Below are positions 25,156 through 37,846 of a stretch of DNA of 64,000 nt, one piece after another. The position numbers and the translations under genes were made by a program. The number at the start of each line of letters is the position of its first letter. Positions within the stretch are counted from its first letter, which is position 1. Below the pieces are notes generated by a model. The model saw only the letters and a program-made list of their open reading frames with translations, did no database searches and was not told where the DNA came from. Origin of the DNA: Pseudorasbora parva (taxonomy: Eukaryota > Chordata > Actinopteri > Cypriniformes > Gobionidae); NCBI RefSeq assembly GCF_024679245.1, contig NC_090191.1, forward strand, positions 37,918,982 through 37,982,981, written 5' to 3'.

Positions 25156-26589
25156 CTCTAAACAAATATTGGGTTATCTCTTTCTACCTAAATCCTGGGT
25201 TGCGCCTTTTGGGTTATTTTTACACAGATTCTGGGTCAGACGTAACAACCCAGTGTTTGGGTAGTTTTTGTGTTACACAGATCCCGGGTCAGATGTAACA
25301 ACCCAGTGTTTGGGTAGTTTTTGTTTCACAGATCCTGGGTCAGACATAACAACCCAGTGTTTGGGTAGTTTTTGTGTTACCCAGATCCCGGGTCAGATGT
25401 AACAACCCAGTGTTTGGGTAGTTTTTGTGTTACACAGATCCCGGGTCAGATGTAACAGCCCAGTGTTTGGGTAGTTTTTGTGTTTCACAGATCCAGGGTC
25501 AGACATAACAACCCAGTGTTTGGGTAGTTTTTTGTGTTACCCAGATCATGGGTCAGACATAACAACCCAGTGTTTGGGTAGTTTTTGTGTTACCCGGATC
25601 ATGGGTCAGACGTAACAACCCAGTGTTTGGGTAGTTTTTGTGTTTCACAGATCCTGGGTCAGACATAACAACCCAGTGTTTGGGTAGTTTTTGTGTTACC
25701 CAGATCATGGGTCAGACGTAACAACCCAATGTTTGGGTAGTTTTTGTGTTACCCGGATCATGGGTCAGACGTAACAACCCAGTGTTTGGGTAGTTTTTGT
25801 GTTACCCGGATCATGGGTCAGACGTAACAACCCAGTGTTTGGGTAGTTTTTGTGTTTCACAGATCCTGGGTCAGACATAACAACCCAGTGTTTGGGTAGT
25901 TTTTGTGTTACCCAGATCATGGGTCAGACGTAACAACCCAATGTTTGGGTAGTTTTTGTGTTTCACAGATCCCGGGTCAGATGTAACAACCCAGTGTTTG
26001 GGTAGTTTTTGTGTTTCACAGATCCCGGGTCAGATGTAACAACCGAGGGGTTGAGTTATTTATCGCAGGCCTCTTCGGAGAGAGAGCAGTGCAGCTCCGT
26101 CAAACTGGTGTATATCTTCTGTAAAATACAGGTTTGTGTACATTTTATTTGATCTATAAATTCGTTATTGTGCTGTATATCGTTGAATTTTTATGCAAAG
26201 CATTTTATACAGGGGTGTGATGTGAGTCACCTAAACGAGTGTCACGTCTGTCTTTTCACGTGATGGAAACGCCTGGTGACTTGCCCTTGCATAAAATGTT
26301 ATGATTTTATTCAAAAAGAAAGATTATTTATGTCAACATTATAAATTATGTTCTCAGAACAGGATTTAAGGTAATCTGTAAATATTATTTTTTAATTATA
26401 AATTATAAATATAAATTTTAATTATAAATATTACAGTGAAGATTAATCAATTCAATTTGCTGGGTAAAATTAACCCAACATATTCAATTTTTTTTTTTTT
26501 TACAGTCTATGGTTCTGTCCTATATTTACCCAGCCCTTGGGTTAAAAACAACCCAATTTGGGGTGTTTTTAACCCAGTGTGTTTTAGAG
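25156..26589 (+). mobile_element. inverted-repeat element carrying a 53-bp minisatellite
   Basis: Ends are inverted and diverged: left CTCTAAACAAATATTGGGTT, right AACCCAGTGTGTTTTAGAG. Internal words such as AACCCAGTG, GGGTT and TTGGGTTAAAAACAACCCAA give many short inverted matches typical of fish non-autonomous DNA transposons. The middle is expanded into a 53-bp tandem array (25209-26044). A target duplication could not be defined. Confidence 0.6.
25209..26044 (+). repeat. 53-bp minisatellite, about 16 units
   Basis: Units share CCAGTGTTTGGGTAGTTTTT and then differ in a linker: TTACACAGATCCCGG, TTTCACAGATCCTGG, TTACCCAGATCATGG or TTACCCGGATCATGG, followed by GTCAGACGTAACAA or a variant. The CAGTG core recurs at 25251, 25304, 25355 (two bases deleted), 25408, 25461, 25514, 25568, 25621 and on to 25992. 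Linker types recur in the same order, showing duplication of multi-unit blocks. Confidence 0.92.
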
Positions 26590-26918
26590 ATAAAAAGTTC
26601 TTTCAATAGGCTAAATGTATCTACTCAAATCTTTTTATCCGAACCAGCCAATTAGTTACCATAATTACTATATGACAAGAAATGAGTTTTGTAATTATGA
26701 CTTTGACTAATCCATGAATGCTTTTACTGGTTTCTCATGGGAATTTAATTTTAATTTTTTAAGCTTTTTTATTTTTTGTGCAGGATAACATTTAGAAAAA
26801 GCAGCATGAGCAGAAATAGAGGAAAGGAGAGGGTGGAGGAGATAGAAGTTGATAACAGCTTGTGTTTGACACATTTTTTTTCTTTTCTTTTGCTTTCTTT
26901 GCCACGTTTGCATCAGTA

Positions 26919-26920
<2 letters not shown>

Positions 26921-26985
<65 letters not shown>
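26921..26985 (+). repeat. (GT)n microsatellite
   Basis: An uninterrupted 65-bp GT run in the convergent intergenic region. Confidence 0.97.
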
Positions 26986-26986
<1 letters not shown>

Positions 26987-28389
26987 TCTTCATTAAAGAC
27001 CCTGCTCTACATGACTTAAAATCCTGCTAATCAGCACTCCCTTATTCAGGCCAAATAAACCCAGGACTTTTCCTAAAAAGCAGAGAGATGTGGGAGTGAG
27101 AACGCTGAAAGAAGCCTTTAGCCGTAACCTCAAGATTTGGTACAATCACATTGAGATAAAGCTCTTGGATACACCCACTTGTGGCCATGGCACACGTAAA
27201 TAAGCAATTTTTATAATTTTCGTGCACTGTCAAAGCAAATCGCAAGTCATAAAAGACAGCTGGCTAAATTAAAGGGTGTTCCTTTAAACTTCTCAAATTG
27301 AGAAAGACGTTTAAATCATCTAATGGATGGAACAGATTTGCCTGCGTTTTCTCTCCCTCTCTCCCTCAAACTGTGTGAACTTTCCCATGAGAACAGCTCA
27401 GAAAACAAAGCCCTGCCCGTTTCCGTACACCCGTCACAAAACATCCAGCGAGGTATCCCAGCAAATGTGTTCTGCATATGAGGCAAGACAAAATATGAAC
27501 AAATTATAACAATTAAACCTCAGAAAAGTCTTTCTCATCTCTATTTCACACAGTACTTCAAATAATATTATAACGTGCTGCTCGCAGCAACCTTTTCCAT
27601 TACAAACAAATACAAAATAAAAAAAAAAAACACCCAAAATCCTTACGTTTACCGAAGACCAACCAAGGGAAGGAGGGGTTCTGGGAACAGTGTGCTTGAG
27701 GTCAACTCGCAGTGACCTCTGACCTCCCGACTGCTACAGATGCTCCCTGACTGACCCAGTGGGCGGAGCCCCGGCCGGTCACTCACAAATGGACACGCCC
27801 CTTCAGGAAGGCATCTTTTTTTTGTCATTCTTATTTTAGCGTGCATCTTCAAAATATGCACCGTATAAATACACACACACACAAAGGCCGTCTGAGTATG
27901 GGAGAAAAGCAAGGGAACTTCCAAAGGGAACATGAAATTAGAAGTGGGGAACTGAAGTCTGATTGTATCTCAAGTCTTATTATTAGTCTAGGCGCTCCTT
28001 TCTGTGAAGCTTCGATAATGGCGATGGCTGGCTGAGTATATTAATAGATAAACCAGTCGAGCAGGTATAGCTCGGAGAATATGTCATATTGCTTTTGATG
28101 TTCGGGAACAGGAGCCTTTACACTGACAATGTACAATTCAATAGCCAAATACATCAGGACTTCAGTCTCAAAAGAACACTTTCCAGCGGTCCGCTTTACG
28201 CATTTGCAGTTGACCGACAGCTCCTTGGTTGTCCTGAAATGATGCAACCATCCCAGTGGATATAAATACAATTTTACATTTAGGTGCTTGGTTGATTCCC
28301 CCGCCTGTGTCTTTCAGCCACGGCCATTCTCCCATTGTTCAACCTCGTTGAACGAGCTCGGAAACGTGTGCGCAACTGCGTATCTGTGT

Positions 28390-29244
28390 TTACTGCAGTT
28401 TTAGGTAGTTGGGAATAGAGTAGTTGAACATAAGAAAGTCCAGTTTGTAGAGTTGGTAGAGTTGGCTTTGCTGCTGGGAGCTGATGTTGTTGAAAAACAT
28501 GGCCGCCATTTGGTCGGTGGTACGGGTGGATTTGGCGTACGACGGGAAGTGCAACGAGTCGCCCACCCCTGCCAGCTTGAGCACGTAGTTGGCGTCCTCC
28601 TCCAGAGTCTCGTACTTGCCCACCAGGTCGTAGTGGATGTGGCAGGGGTGGCAGAGCGAGTACACCGTCTGCCAGTGTTCGTTGAGCGGAGCTTCTCTCT
28701 GAGTCCCCGGGTCCACCAGGTACTCGGCGAACTCCTGGAACTTCACGTCGGCGCCGCTCTGCAGCGCCTCGGCCGTGGCGTTCTTGCGGTACCGCCGCAC
28801 GATCTTTGTCCCGTACCGTTTGTGGAAGGAGGTGTTGTAGCGGAGCGTGAACTTGTTGCGGTAGGCCGACACCAATCGCTCGAAGGGCTCACGCACGAAG
28901 AGGAACTTGAGGTAGTTCTTGAGCCGGTGGTTGATATCGGGGATGCTGTACTGGTTGAGGGTCTTGAGGTTGGAGGGGATGTGGGCCTCGTTGGAAGGGA
29001 TCTCCATGGGGTCGCTGTACTTGCCCCGACTGCTCAGCACCATCATGACCCGTTTCCAGTTGGTGCAGGCCACTTTGGGCACGTAGCAGTAGATGAGCTC
29101 GTGCTCCTCGTCCACCACTAGATGCTTGAGGTCGCTGGGGGTCAGGACGCGGCGCTTGCGGCTGGACGCGCTGTGGGCACGGCACGTGTCTGCCACCTGA
29201 TCCCGCCGGGCCTGATGCAACACCGCCGCCGCCGAGAACTCGGC
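28390..29244 (-). CDS. chst11: carbohydrate (chondroitin 4-O) sulfotransferase 11, last coding exon
   Basis: Encodes 284 residues plus TAA (28390-28392). Read on the - strand, it begins after TTCTCTTTCTCAG with [20 protein letters not shown]. This is the catalytic Golgi-lumen domain of a type II membrane sulfotransferase that moves sulfate from PAPS to the 4-O position of GalNAc in chondroitin. The 5'-phosphosulfate loop [11 protein letters not shown] is at exon residues 55-65 and the 3'-phosphate loop [16 protein letters not shown] at 117-132. [20 protein letters not shown] and YAKSTRTTD are further family landmarks. Possible N-glycosylation sites are NTS, NAT, NIS and NYS. The end [11 protein letters not shown] matches the CHST11 C-terminus. 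With 28 residues from exon 2 and an expected 40 from exon 1, the total is 352, the human CHST11 length as I recall it. CHST12 and CHST13 fit less well. Confidence 0.96.
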   Translation of the reverse strand, partial: AEFSAAAVLHQARRDQVADTCRAHSASSRKRRVLTPSDLKHLVVDEEHELIYCYVPKVACTNWKRVMMVLSSRGKYSDPMEIPSNEAHIPSNLKTLNQYSIPDINHRLKNYLKFLFVREPFERLVSAYRNKFTLRYNTSFHKRYGTKIVRRYRKNATAEALQSGADVKFQEFAEYLVDPGTQREAPLNEHWQTVYSLCHPCHIHYDLVGKYETLEEDANYVLKLAGVGDSLHFPSYAKSTRTTDQMAAMFFNNISSQQQSQLYQLYKLDFLMFNYSIPNYLKLQ

Positions 29245-29284
29245 CTGAGAAAGAGAAGAAGAAGAGGGCTTTAACAAGGAAACA

Positions 29285-29328
29285 GGTAAAGTAGCTCAAA
29301 CAGTAGAGCATAGCACTTGCAACGCCAT
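29285..29328 (+). repeat. DANA-like SINE, 5' fragment
   Basis: Holds the box A-like TAGCTCAAACAG and AGTAGAGCATAGC of a tRNA-derived SINE. It stops abruptly at AT (29327-29328), where a 1.34-kb element begins; the rest of the SINE resumes at 30671. Confidence 0.7.
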
Positions 29329-30670
29329 AGCCGCGTTACCACTGTCGGGCCAAAAGCGGGAGTGCTAGTGCATGCCAGTCGCTTTCCACTGCCACTTCTG
29401 GGGCTTGATCGAGTCTTATCAACTGACAGGGCCAAAAAAGGCAATCTGTGGCTTAAGGCACAGTTTACCCGAGTCTTTATATGATTTCATATACCAGCTA
29501 ACATCAGCTTTAAAGACTTTGAAAATAATTTTAGCTCAACTCACTTTCAGACAGCAGCGAGTGTTTGAAATAACTTCTGTTTGTGATGTGGGCGATGCAA
29601 ATCATAAAGGCCATCACAATCGTGTATTTATTTGATCTGTCAGTACATCTCGTCTCATGATACCGGAATTACTGATATCCACATTCAGCTCGGCATATGT
29701 CATAAAATAAAGCAACTCCTTCAACTTTTTGGGAGAAAGACTGAAATATGTTTTGTACTACAAATGTTTTGAGACTGTCACTGTAGAGAGTGCTAAAGCT
29801 CCTCAAGCTCTATTTTGGGTGAAAAATGTAGAAATGATCATTCTTTCTAAATCTCATTCTGTCTTTCGGATGAGACGTTAAACCGAGGTCCTTACTCTCT
29901 GTGGTCGTTAAAAATCCCTAAGAGTAGGGGTGTAACCCCGGCATCCCGGCCAAATTTGCCCACTGGCCCCTGTTCATCATGGCCTCCTAATACTCCCTCT
30001 CTCCTGATTGGCTTCATCACTGTCTCCTCTCCACCAATCAGCTGGTGTGTGGTGAGCGTTCTGAGTGTTCATCCAGGTGGATGCTGCACATTGTTGGTGG
30101 CTGAGGAGATTCCCCCTTTTATGTAAAGTGCTTTGAGTGCCTAGAAAAGCGCTATATAAATGTAACAAATTATTATTCTAAATGTGATGTAAACATACTG
30201 TCCTGCGACTACAAATAAACAGAATAATGTGAGTCCTTTTGTGTATTAACAGTAAATATCACTTTATTTCTGTGGAACTAATGTGCAATCTTGACACAGA
30301 TTCATTAATTATGATCAATGTATCAGTTATTGTTATGGTAAAACATTGATGTTTGGGTTTTAAATATTTAAGTAAATAACACAAATGCAGACAAACGGCT
30401 GCTTTTATCATGTTCATTTTGCTATCTAGCTAGTTTCCAGTTTCGTTCTGATTCATTTTCTGATAAAACTTCCATTTGCTGGCGAAATAATGAGTTTGTG
30501 TGACGTTGTTCCAGAGAGGTGTGTTACTGGCGGGTTTTAGTGAAGCGCTCTGGAGCTTTTAGCCGATGGTGGAAACGCAGCATGGTTTTGGGCTCGAGGC
30601 TATTAGCCCAGCCCAGCCTGTCCCGTTGAAAGCCTTGGTTCGCACTGGCCCGACAGTGGTAAAGTGGCTA
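29329..30670 (+). mobile_element. non-autonomous DNA element inserted in a SINE
   Basis: Inverted ends: left AGCCGCGTTACCACTGTCGG then GCC, right GGCCCGACAGTGGTAAAGTG then GCTA. It is flanked by AT on both sides (29327-29328 and 30671-30672), so the duplication is 2 bp (AT, or TA if read one base differently). The interior carries a SINE-like copy at 29863-30177 and no transposase frame. The superfamily is uncertain. Confidence 0.7.
29863..30177 (+). repeat. SINE-like dispersed repeat, copy B
   Basis: Matches 8181-8514 from CTTTCGGATGAGACGTTAAA through GCGCTATATAAATGTAACAA and an ATT tail. It lies inside the 29329-30670 element, making a third nesting level. It is better preserved than copy A. 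Confidence 0.7.
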
Positions 30671-30790
30671 ATGTCGTTGGTTCGATTCCAAAGGAATACA
30701 TAAGCTGATAAAATGTAGACCTTCAATGCAATGTAAGGCGCTTTGAATAAAAGCGTCTGGTACATGCATAAGTGTGAATGTAAATGTAAA
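30671..30790 (+). repeat. DANA-like SINE, 3' part
   Basis: Starts with the remainder of the tRNA-like head, including a perfect box B GGTTCGATTCC at 30679-30689. It continues with AGGCGCTTTGAATAAAAGCG and TCTGGTACATGCATAAG, and ends in ATGTAAATG units. The GCTTTGxATAAAAGCGTCTG tail is a hallmark of zebrafish DANA-type SINEs. It joins the 5' fragment ending at 29328. Confidence 0.8.
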
Positions 30791-31554
30791 GACTCATTTC
30801 CCTTGTGCCATTTAAAGCCCTGTAAAGACCATAAATCAGCCGGCTGCCTTAAAGGAGAATGTTTGGCACCAGACAATATCATTAAAATCTTCGCTTAAAT
30901 CCTCTACAGCAGAAGCACTTAATTCTGCTCCTGAGATCTTCTGTCCTGCACAGTTCAGCTTCAACACTTTAACTTTAAAACAATGTCCTGTCATTTTTAT
31001 ATTTTAGCCATTTAATTGGTTTAACCTAACTCTGCAGGACGGTATATATGTGTGAGAAACACATTAAAACCTCATGTTGTTTTCTAAATGAAATAAGTGA
31101 CTTTTATATTGTCCCTGCACTGAAGTCAAAGCAAATGATTTAAATATTATATTGAGCTATTGTCTTAAGCTAATTTGATTTCTTACTGGGGCTGTAAATA
31201 AAATAAAAAAGAATAATAATTCATATAATTCAATAATTTAATTCATCTTCATTTAATTCTTTGCAGATAAAACAATCAAACAGCAAACTCAGTTGGGGAA
31301 AAAAACATGATGGTGGATAAAGGTGAGACAAGTATTATAAATATACTTTCCAAAAGAGTTTATTCAAATGTTATGTGCATGATAAATATATTAATTGTAT
31401 CTTGCTTATATCATATTCTATTACAGTCAGTTGCACTTGACCAATAGAGAATAGCACTTACTGATCACCACAGCAACGACCAAAAAGCGCACACTCCTGG
31501 ATCATATCTACGTCTCTCATCCGGATTTGTGCCTTCAGGCGGGTGTGTTACATA

Positions 31555-31784
31555 GTTATCATAACTATCAGAATCCAGTGTTCTGTATTTTGCGTACGTG
31601 AGTTTTTGTTGTAGATGGCTATTGCTGCGCGTTTAGCTAGAATACAAAACCAACCCATTGGGCCACTGAATCTGCATTAACGACAACAGCTGGGGCAACA
31701 GCCTCAGTCCTAATGGGTTGTTATCATAGCTATCAAAATCCAGTGTTCGGCATTTTGCGTACGTGAGTTTTTGTTGTAGATGCC

Positions 31785-31813
<29 letters not shown>
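31555..31813 (+). repeat. direct duplication ending in poly(A)
   Basis: A roughly 63-bp segment (GTTATCATAACTATCAGAAT, then CCAGTGTTC and TTTTGCGTACGTGAGTTTTT, then GTTGTAGATG) occurs at 31555-31617 and again at 31720-31782, 165 bp later, with few changes. The second copy runs within four bases into 28 consecutive A (31786-31813). Confidence 0.8.
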
Positions 31814-31816
<3 letters not shown>

Positions 31817-31904
31817 TTGTGTACTGTGCTAATTAATTGAGATTTCTTACAGCTCTTACAGGTTGTTGGCCTTGTCTGTTTCGTTGCTTCTATTACTCTC
31901 CCCT

Positions 31905-31962
31905 TTTTTGTAAGTCGCTTTGGATAAAAGCGTCTGCTAAATGTTTAAATGTAAATGTAAGT
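31905..31962 (+). repeat. SINE tail fragment (DANA type)
   Basis: TAAGTCGCTTTGGATAAAAG then CGTCTGCTAAATG and ATGTAAATGTAA form the 3' tail of a DANA-like SINE. No tRNA-like head is seen upstream, so this is a 5'-truncated copy. Confidence 0.7.
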
Positions 31963-32372
31963 TACGTTGCATCCTGTGGGCTCCACACAAGCAGTGCTAT
32001 TTTGGGGTGTGTACCCTATAAGAGTGCTCCTAAAATCCTGAACTTCTTCCACCCTGTGACAAAAGCAGTGGATAAACAGCGTCTCAGCACATCAAACAAA
32101 CCCGAGACTTGTGAAAGTCCTGCTGAAGGCCTGAGGCGGTGAAAGCCGAGTCTTGCTGAGCTGTGCTGACCCTTTCCTCAATCTGCTCAATGGGGCCAAA
32201 AGTTAAAGGTCAGTCTTACAGGTCAGTGGTGAATTTATGACTACCAATGCAGTATTTAGCATCTGTTTAGGAGGTTTTCTAGTAATTCAGATGTGGAAAG
32301 GAATTAAATGTTGTTTATTACTATATTGCATATAAGTTATATGGGACTTTCTAACTTAAAAAATGTGGTCAC

Positions 32373-33420
<1,048 letters not shown>

Positions 33421-33612
33421 GGTTGAGCAAATAATTGTATATGAACTATTCGTGAGATGTTGTTTAGTAGCTGAATTAGCTAGCTTTAGCTCTAGTTTCA
33501 GTAGGTTTCATCAAGTCTCTGCATGTTGGGTGCAATTTAACATTTAAAAAGAGAACTGCACTGTACACTTCTCCAAAATCATTATTCAAACCAGCCACCC
33601 ACATACAAACCA

Positions 33613-33764
<152 letters not shown>

Positions 33765-33940
33765 ACACACCCACTCTCATCAGTTTGAGCGCTCTGTGTC
33801 AGTGGAATTTTCCCAGAGTCTTGTGTACAGTATTTAAGACGGTTTCAGAGATTCCTAGAATAAAGCATGATCTGCAGATAAATTAATATAGAAACCGAAA
33901 TCAAGTTTTTCCACATACAGAACATAAGTTTGTGTCATTC

Positions 33941-34190
33941 TTAAATAGATAGTTCATCCAAAAATGAAGATTTTTTCATGTCGTTCCAAACCTGTGTTCT
34001 TTTGGCCTTCTTTTCTTTCTTTCAGATTTGTCAAATATATCACAAAAGACCTATTGATTTATTTTATTATACTTTCATAGTGCTTGACAGCATCCATCTC
34101 CACACACTTTCATTGTGAACTTATTGAATGTCATCTTTTGTGTTCCACGGAAGAAAGAAAACCATGCAGGTTTGGAACGACCTTAGTAAC
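33941..34190 (+). repeat. TTAA-flanked short element, degraded
   Basis: Starts TTAAATAGATAGTTCATCCA then AAAATGAAGA and contains GTGTTCCACGGAAGAAAGAAA. It is the same type as 56394-56633 (GTTCACCCAAAA end, GTGTTCCACAGAAGAAA interior). The right end has decayed. Confidence 0.55.
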
Positions 34191-34444
34191 TTACCATAAA
34201 TAACAGAATTTAGATTTTGCTCTGCTCCCTAATACTGGTCAACTAAATTGTTAAAAATAGGCTTGGTTGACCAAACTTTAATTCACGAAATTTAATTCAG
34301 TCACGAAATCCAAAAGTATGGGACCATTTTGAGAAGGTAAAGACTGGCCCCCTAAAAAAGGTGTCAAGCAAACTCTGCAGGCAATTCATTCATCAACCTC
34401 AAACATGCGTTATCATTTAAAAAATGCAAGTAGTAGCCTAATGT

Positions 34445-34722
34445 TAGCCACTTTAGAAAAAAGGTACATTTCTGTGACTGGGGCGGTACCCTAAGGTACA
34501 AAACTGAAAAGATACTAATATTCCTAAAAGGTACTATAAGGTTCAACTTTGTACCTTTAAGGTACTAATACGCACTTTTAAAGTACTGATATGTACCTTT
34601 TAAGGTATTAATATGTACCATTTAGGGGTGAGTAAGGTACAAAGATGTACCTTTTTACTTTTTTGTACCTTAGGGTACCGCCCCAGTGACAGCACTGTAC
34701 CTTTTTTTTCTGAGAGTGTGGC
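34445..34722. mobile_element. palindromic MITE
   Basis: Left end AAAAAAGGTACATTTCTGTG then ACTGGGGCGGTACCCTAAGG is the inverse of right end TTAGGGTACCGCCCCAGTGA then CAGCACTGTACCTTTTTT. Arms are about 50 bp. The interior is rich in GGTACC-like half-sites (GTACCTTTAAGGTAC), so almost the whole element can fold on itself. Confidence 0.75.
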
Positions 34723-34746
34723 CTCTCTCGATCAAATATAGAACAT

Positions 34747-35335
34747 ACTCTATATTGCCAAAAGTTTTGGGACGTCTGTCATCCCATTCTTAATCTGTAG
34801 GGTTTAATACAGAGTTTGCCCACCCTTTGCAGCTATAACGGCTTCAACTCTTCTGGGAAGGCTTTCCACAAGATTTAGGAGTGTGTTTATGGGAATTTTT
34901 GACCATTCTTCTAGCAGAGCATTTGTGAGGTCAGGCACTGATGTTGGATGAGAAGGCCTGGCTCTCAGTCTCCGCTCTAATTCATCCCAAAGCTGTTCTG
35001 TCAGGTTGAGGTCAGGACTCTGTGCAGGCCAGTCAAGTTCCTCCACACCAAACTCACTCCTCCATGTCTTTATGGACCGACGCTTTGTGCACTGGTGTGC
35101 AGTCATGTTGGAACAGGAAGGGGTCATCCCCAAACTGGTCCAAACAAAGTTGGGAGCATGAAATTGTCCAAAATATCTTGGTGTTTTGAAGCATTAAGAG
35201 TTCCTTTCACTGGAACTGTCAGTCAGAAGTGCGATTTATCACTTGGTGATAAGGCTTGGATTGACTAGAAGAGAGGATTGGAATACCTGAATTGTGGATT
35301 TGGAGGGGTATCCCAATACTTTTGGCAATATAGAG
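34747..35335 (-). mobile_element. Tc1-like transposon, internally deleted
   Basis: Ends are the inverse pair TATATTGCCAAAAGTTTTGG and CCCAATACTTTTGGCAATAT. Inside, on the - strand, is the 3' part of a Tc1/mariner transposase joined to a short 5'-end remnant, so the middle of the element is gone. The end sequences are shared with 52790-53594. Confidence 0.85.
34804..35133 (-). pseudogene. Tc1-type transposase, C-terminal fragment
   Basis: A 109-residue open frame matching the end of a Tc1-like DDE transposase: VEELDWPAQSPDLNLTEQLW, then DELERRLRARPSHPTSVPDL, and near the end SLPRRVEAVIAAKGG. The usual PxLNPIEHLWDELER motif reads DLNLTEQLWDELER, so the last acidic residue of the catalytic triad is still present although two neighbours changed. 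The DNA-binding half and the first two catalytic residues are missing, so the product is inactive. In an intact element the enzyme cuts and pastes DNA at TA sites. Confidence 0.88.
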
Positions 35336-36639
35336 GATGTGCGCTATTATATGCACATATCCATGTGTTTAAATTAGTACCACACTTAATGCATGGCATT
35401 ATCTTTATAAGGGCATCCACTACTGTGGAGATTGAGTCAACTTCATCTTTGCAGCCGACACTGTCTAAGAAGATACTGGTTATTAACATATTTGTGCTAC
35501 TAGTCGACTAATGGCTTAAATGAACAACTAAATCTTTGGTCGTGGGAAGCCCTAGATTTTTGCATGAACTATTCCATTACATTTTTATAGAAGTGATGCG
35601 CTCATTTGGGTGAGTTCGAAATGTGTTTTCCCCAGTTTATGGGCGGCAGGCAGCGTTTCCGTGTCTTGTGTGTAATGAAAGAATTAATTACAATGAATAA
35701 TGAATTCTCTCTTACACACTCAGTAGCTCCATTAAGTTGTTAAAACTCTACACAGAGCCTCATCAGTAGCAGGCGAGAGTCTGGCTGAGCCGTTTCGAAA
35801 CGCTGAGAGCTTTTCTGGGAAGCGCAGTCTCTTCATACATATAGAGCTAATGATATAGTGTCCACTCCAGTTCCTGCAGACACGTCAGGACTTTGGTAAT
35901 AGAAAACCTCGATATAAAAGCTGGAACTGGTTTTCCTGCCATGATGCCATCGGCACTGAACTCCATTATGCAGGGTTGTAGATAGGAGAAATGGGGTTAT
36001 AAGAGGTAAAGGAGTAAATGTGTGGCAAATGAAGGTTCAGTGACTCCTAACCACTTTTGTTCCTTCTCTGAAAAACCTCTGCGGCTATTTTGCGGTCCAT
36101 TTTCTACAAACCTGTTTTCTGCTTTCTTCTCCACTTTCTCTGATCTGTAACACAATCGACCATGGCATCTCCACATCCGTACGTCCACAGGGCTAGTTCA
36201 AAGACTGTTGTTGATCGTGATCTGTGTGTTAAGAGGTCTGACAACAGCTACGCATGTCATTGAACAACGCTGCGTTCACTCATTCGATGTTTGGGATTGA
36301 CAAACAGATGTGACTCTCACTGGAGCATCTCCAATACAGTCTGTAAGGATAAATTACTCAAAAATAAAGTCAAGCTCTTTTTCTATGGGCTGTGATAGCT
36401 ATGTACTAATAACGACTGTTATCATAGTGACTGTGATGAGAGCAAATATTAAATATGATGACTTTCATAATGGCAGAAAATAGAGGTCGACCAATAGATC
36501 ACAAAGGTTGTCACTGGAGAGCAACTTCAAATCCTAGATTTCAAACCCTTGTCATATTATTTTCATATTTGGTTACTTTTTTATTTATTTATAGGATTAC
36601 AGAACAGAATGAAGGGGACATTGCTATCTTTATATAAAA

Positions 36640-36998
36640 AAAATTCAGATTAATGTTCAAATAAATAATTCTGTATTGTGTAAAAAAATATTGCAGAAAT
36701 GTGCATCGAAAGTATAAAAATTTCAGTTAAAACATTTTTTTTAAATGAAATAGTTACATTTTATATATAAATATTAATTTATATATATTTATATATATAT
36801 ATATATTTTAAATATAAATATACATTTAAATTGTAGGTATGCTGCATATAGACTATACATCTTTTTATATATATTTATTTATATTCAGTTTTTAATAAAT
36901 GTAAATATAAATTACCTAAAATAAAATATTTAAAATATATATTTATAAATGTTTAAAAAAGTAAATATTGCATATGCATTTATTTGAAATTATATAGG

Positions 36999-37034
<36 letters not shown>

Positions 37035-37035
37035 A

Positions 37036-37077
<42 letters not shown>

Positions 37078-37286
37078 CAAATTATGAATTGTATAGCAGC
37101 AATATTGTGCATATAAGATCAAGGTCAAAACAATTTTTTCCATATTGATTAATTTGATCATGAATTATTATTTGTATTATGTAAATTAAATATATTTTTT
37201 GCAACAGTGTTGTGCATGTGACTATATAAATCTTTTTTTTACATAATTATTGTTTTTGTAAATGTAACCTAGTTTTTATAAATTAC

Positions 37287-37347
<61 letters not shown>

Positions 37348-37390
37348 CAGTAAATATTATGTAAAATAAATATTATTTTTATGTATTTAT
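36640..37390. repeat. AT-rich block with (ATT)n and (TA)n
   Basis: Very AT-rich sequence with many ATATTTATATA words, an ATT array at about 37001-37076 (one interruption) and a (TA)n run at 37291-37345. Nothing else is seen in it. Confidence 0.85.
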
Positions 37391-37753
37391 GCAATATTGT
37401 GCCAATAACCGAGGCTACCTTTGACAGGTTTTGTTATCTATTCTTGCCTTTGTTTCTCCTGTGCACACACAAATCCAGCATCAATCTTTTACACACACTT
37501 TCACCTCGTTATCACCGAGCAGACAAGGATGCTAAGATATATTGGCTCTCTCTCGCCCCATCTTTCTTTGTTTCCCTCTCCGTCCCTCAGTATCTCTCTC
37601 TCTCGCTCAGACAAAAACACACGTCCACATGGTGCTTCTGTCAGTCTGTGGACGCCCTGAGCTGATTTATTCCCAGCACACCAACACAGCTGCCGTCCGC
37701 CGCAATTAGATATCTGGAGAGCATTCACATTACAATAATCCCAGAATCACACA

Positions 37754-37754
<1 letters not shown>

Positions 37755-37844
<90 letters not shown>
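37755..37844 (+). repeat. (AC)n microsatellite
   Basis: 90 bp of uninterrupted AC. Confidence 0.97.

Positions 37845-37846
<2 letters not shown>

Larger units (their letters stand above)
17951..28389. other. convergent intergenic region including chst11 3' UTR
   Basis: Between the end of slc41a2 and the chst11 stop codon. No additional gene is supported; the open frames are short and without domains. The right part must contain the chst11 3' UTR (- strand), but its end could not be fixed because several possible signals exist. It contains a foldback element at 23183-23908, a large element with a 53-bp minisatellite at 25156-26589, a (GT)n array at 26921 and degenerate repeats. The stretch 18.8-20.1 kb has words such as GGTCAAGCTGG and TTTACACCTGGTCTTAAGAT typical of dispersed fish repeats. 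Confidence 0.7.

Noticed and set aside
25209..26044. Possible CRISPR-like array
   Set aside because: The 53-bp units are tandem and nearly identical along their whole length, with no unique spacers, inside vertebrate DNA.
28453..29121. 222-residue open frame on the + strand
   Set aside because: It is exactly antisense to the catalytic exon of chst11. Its composition (Val, Leu, Glu, His-rich without domains) is what the complement of a GC-rich coding exon gives.
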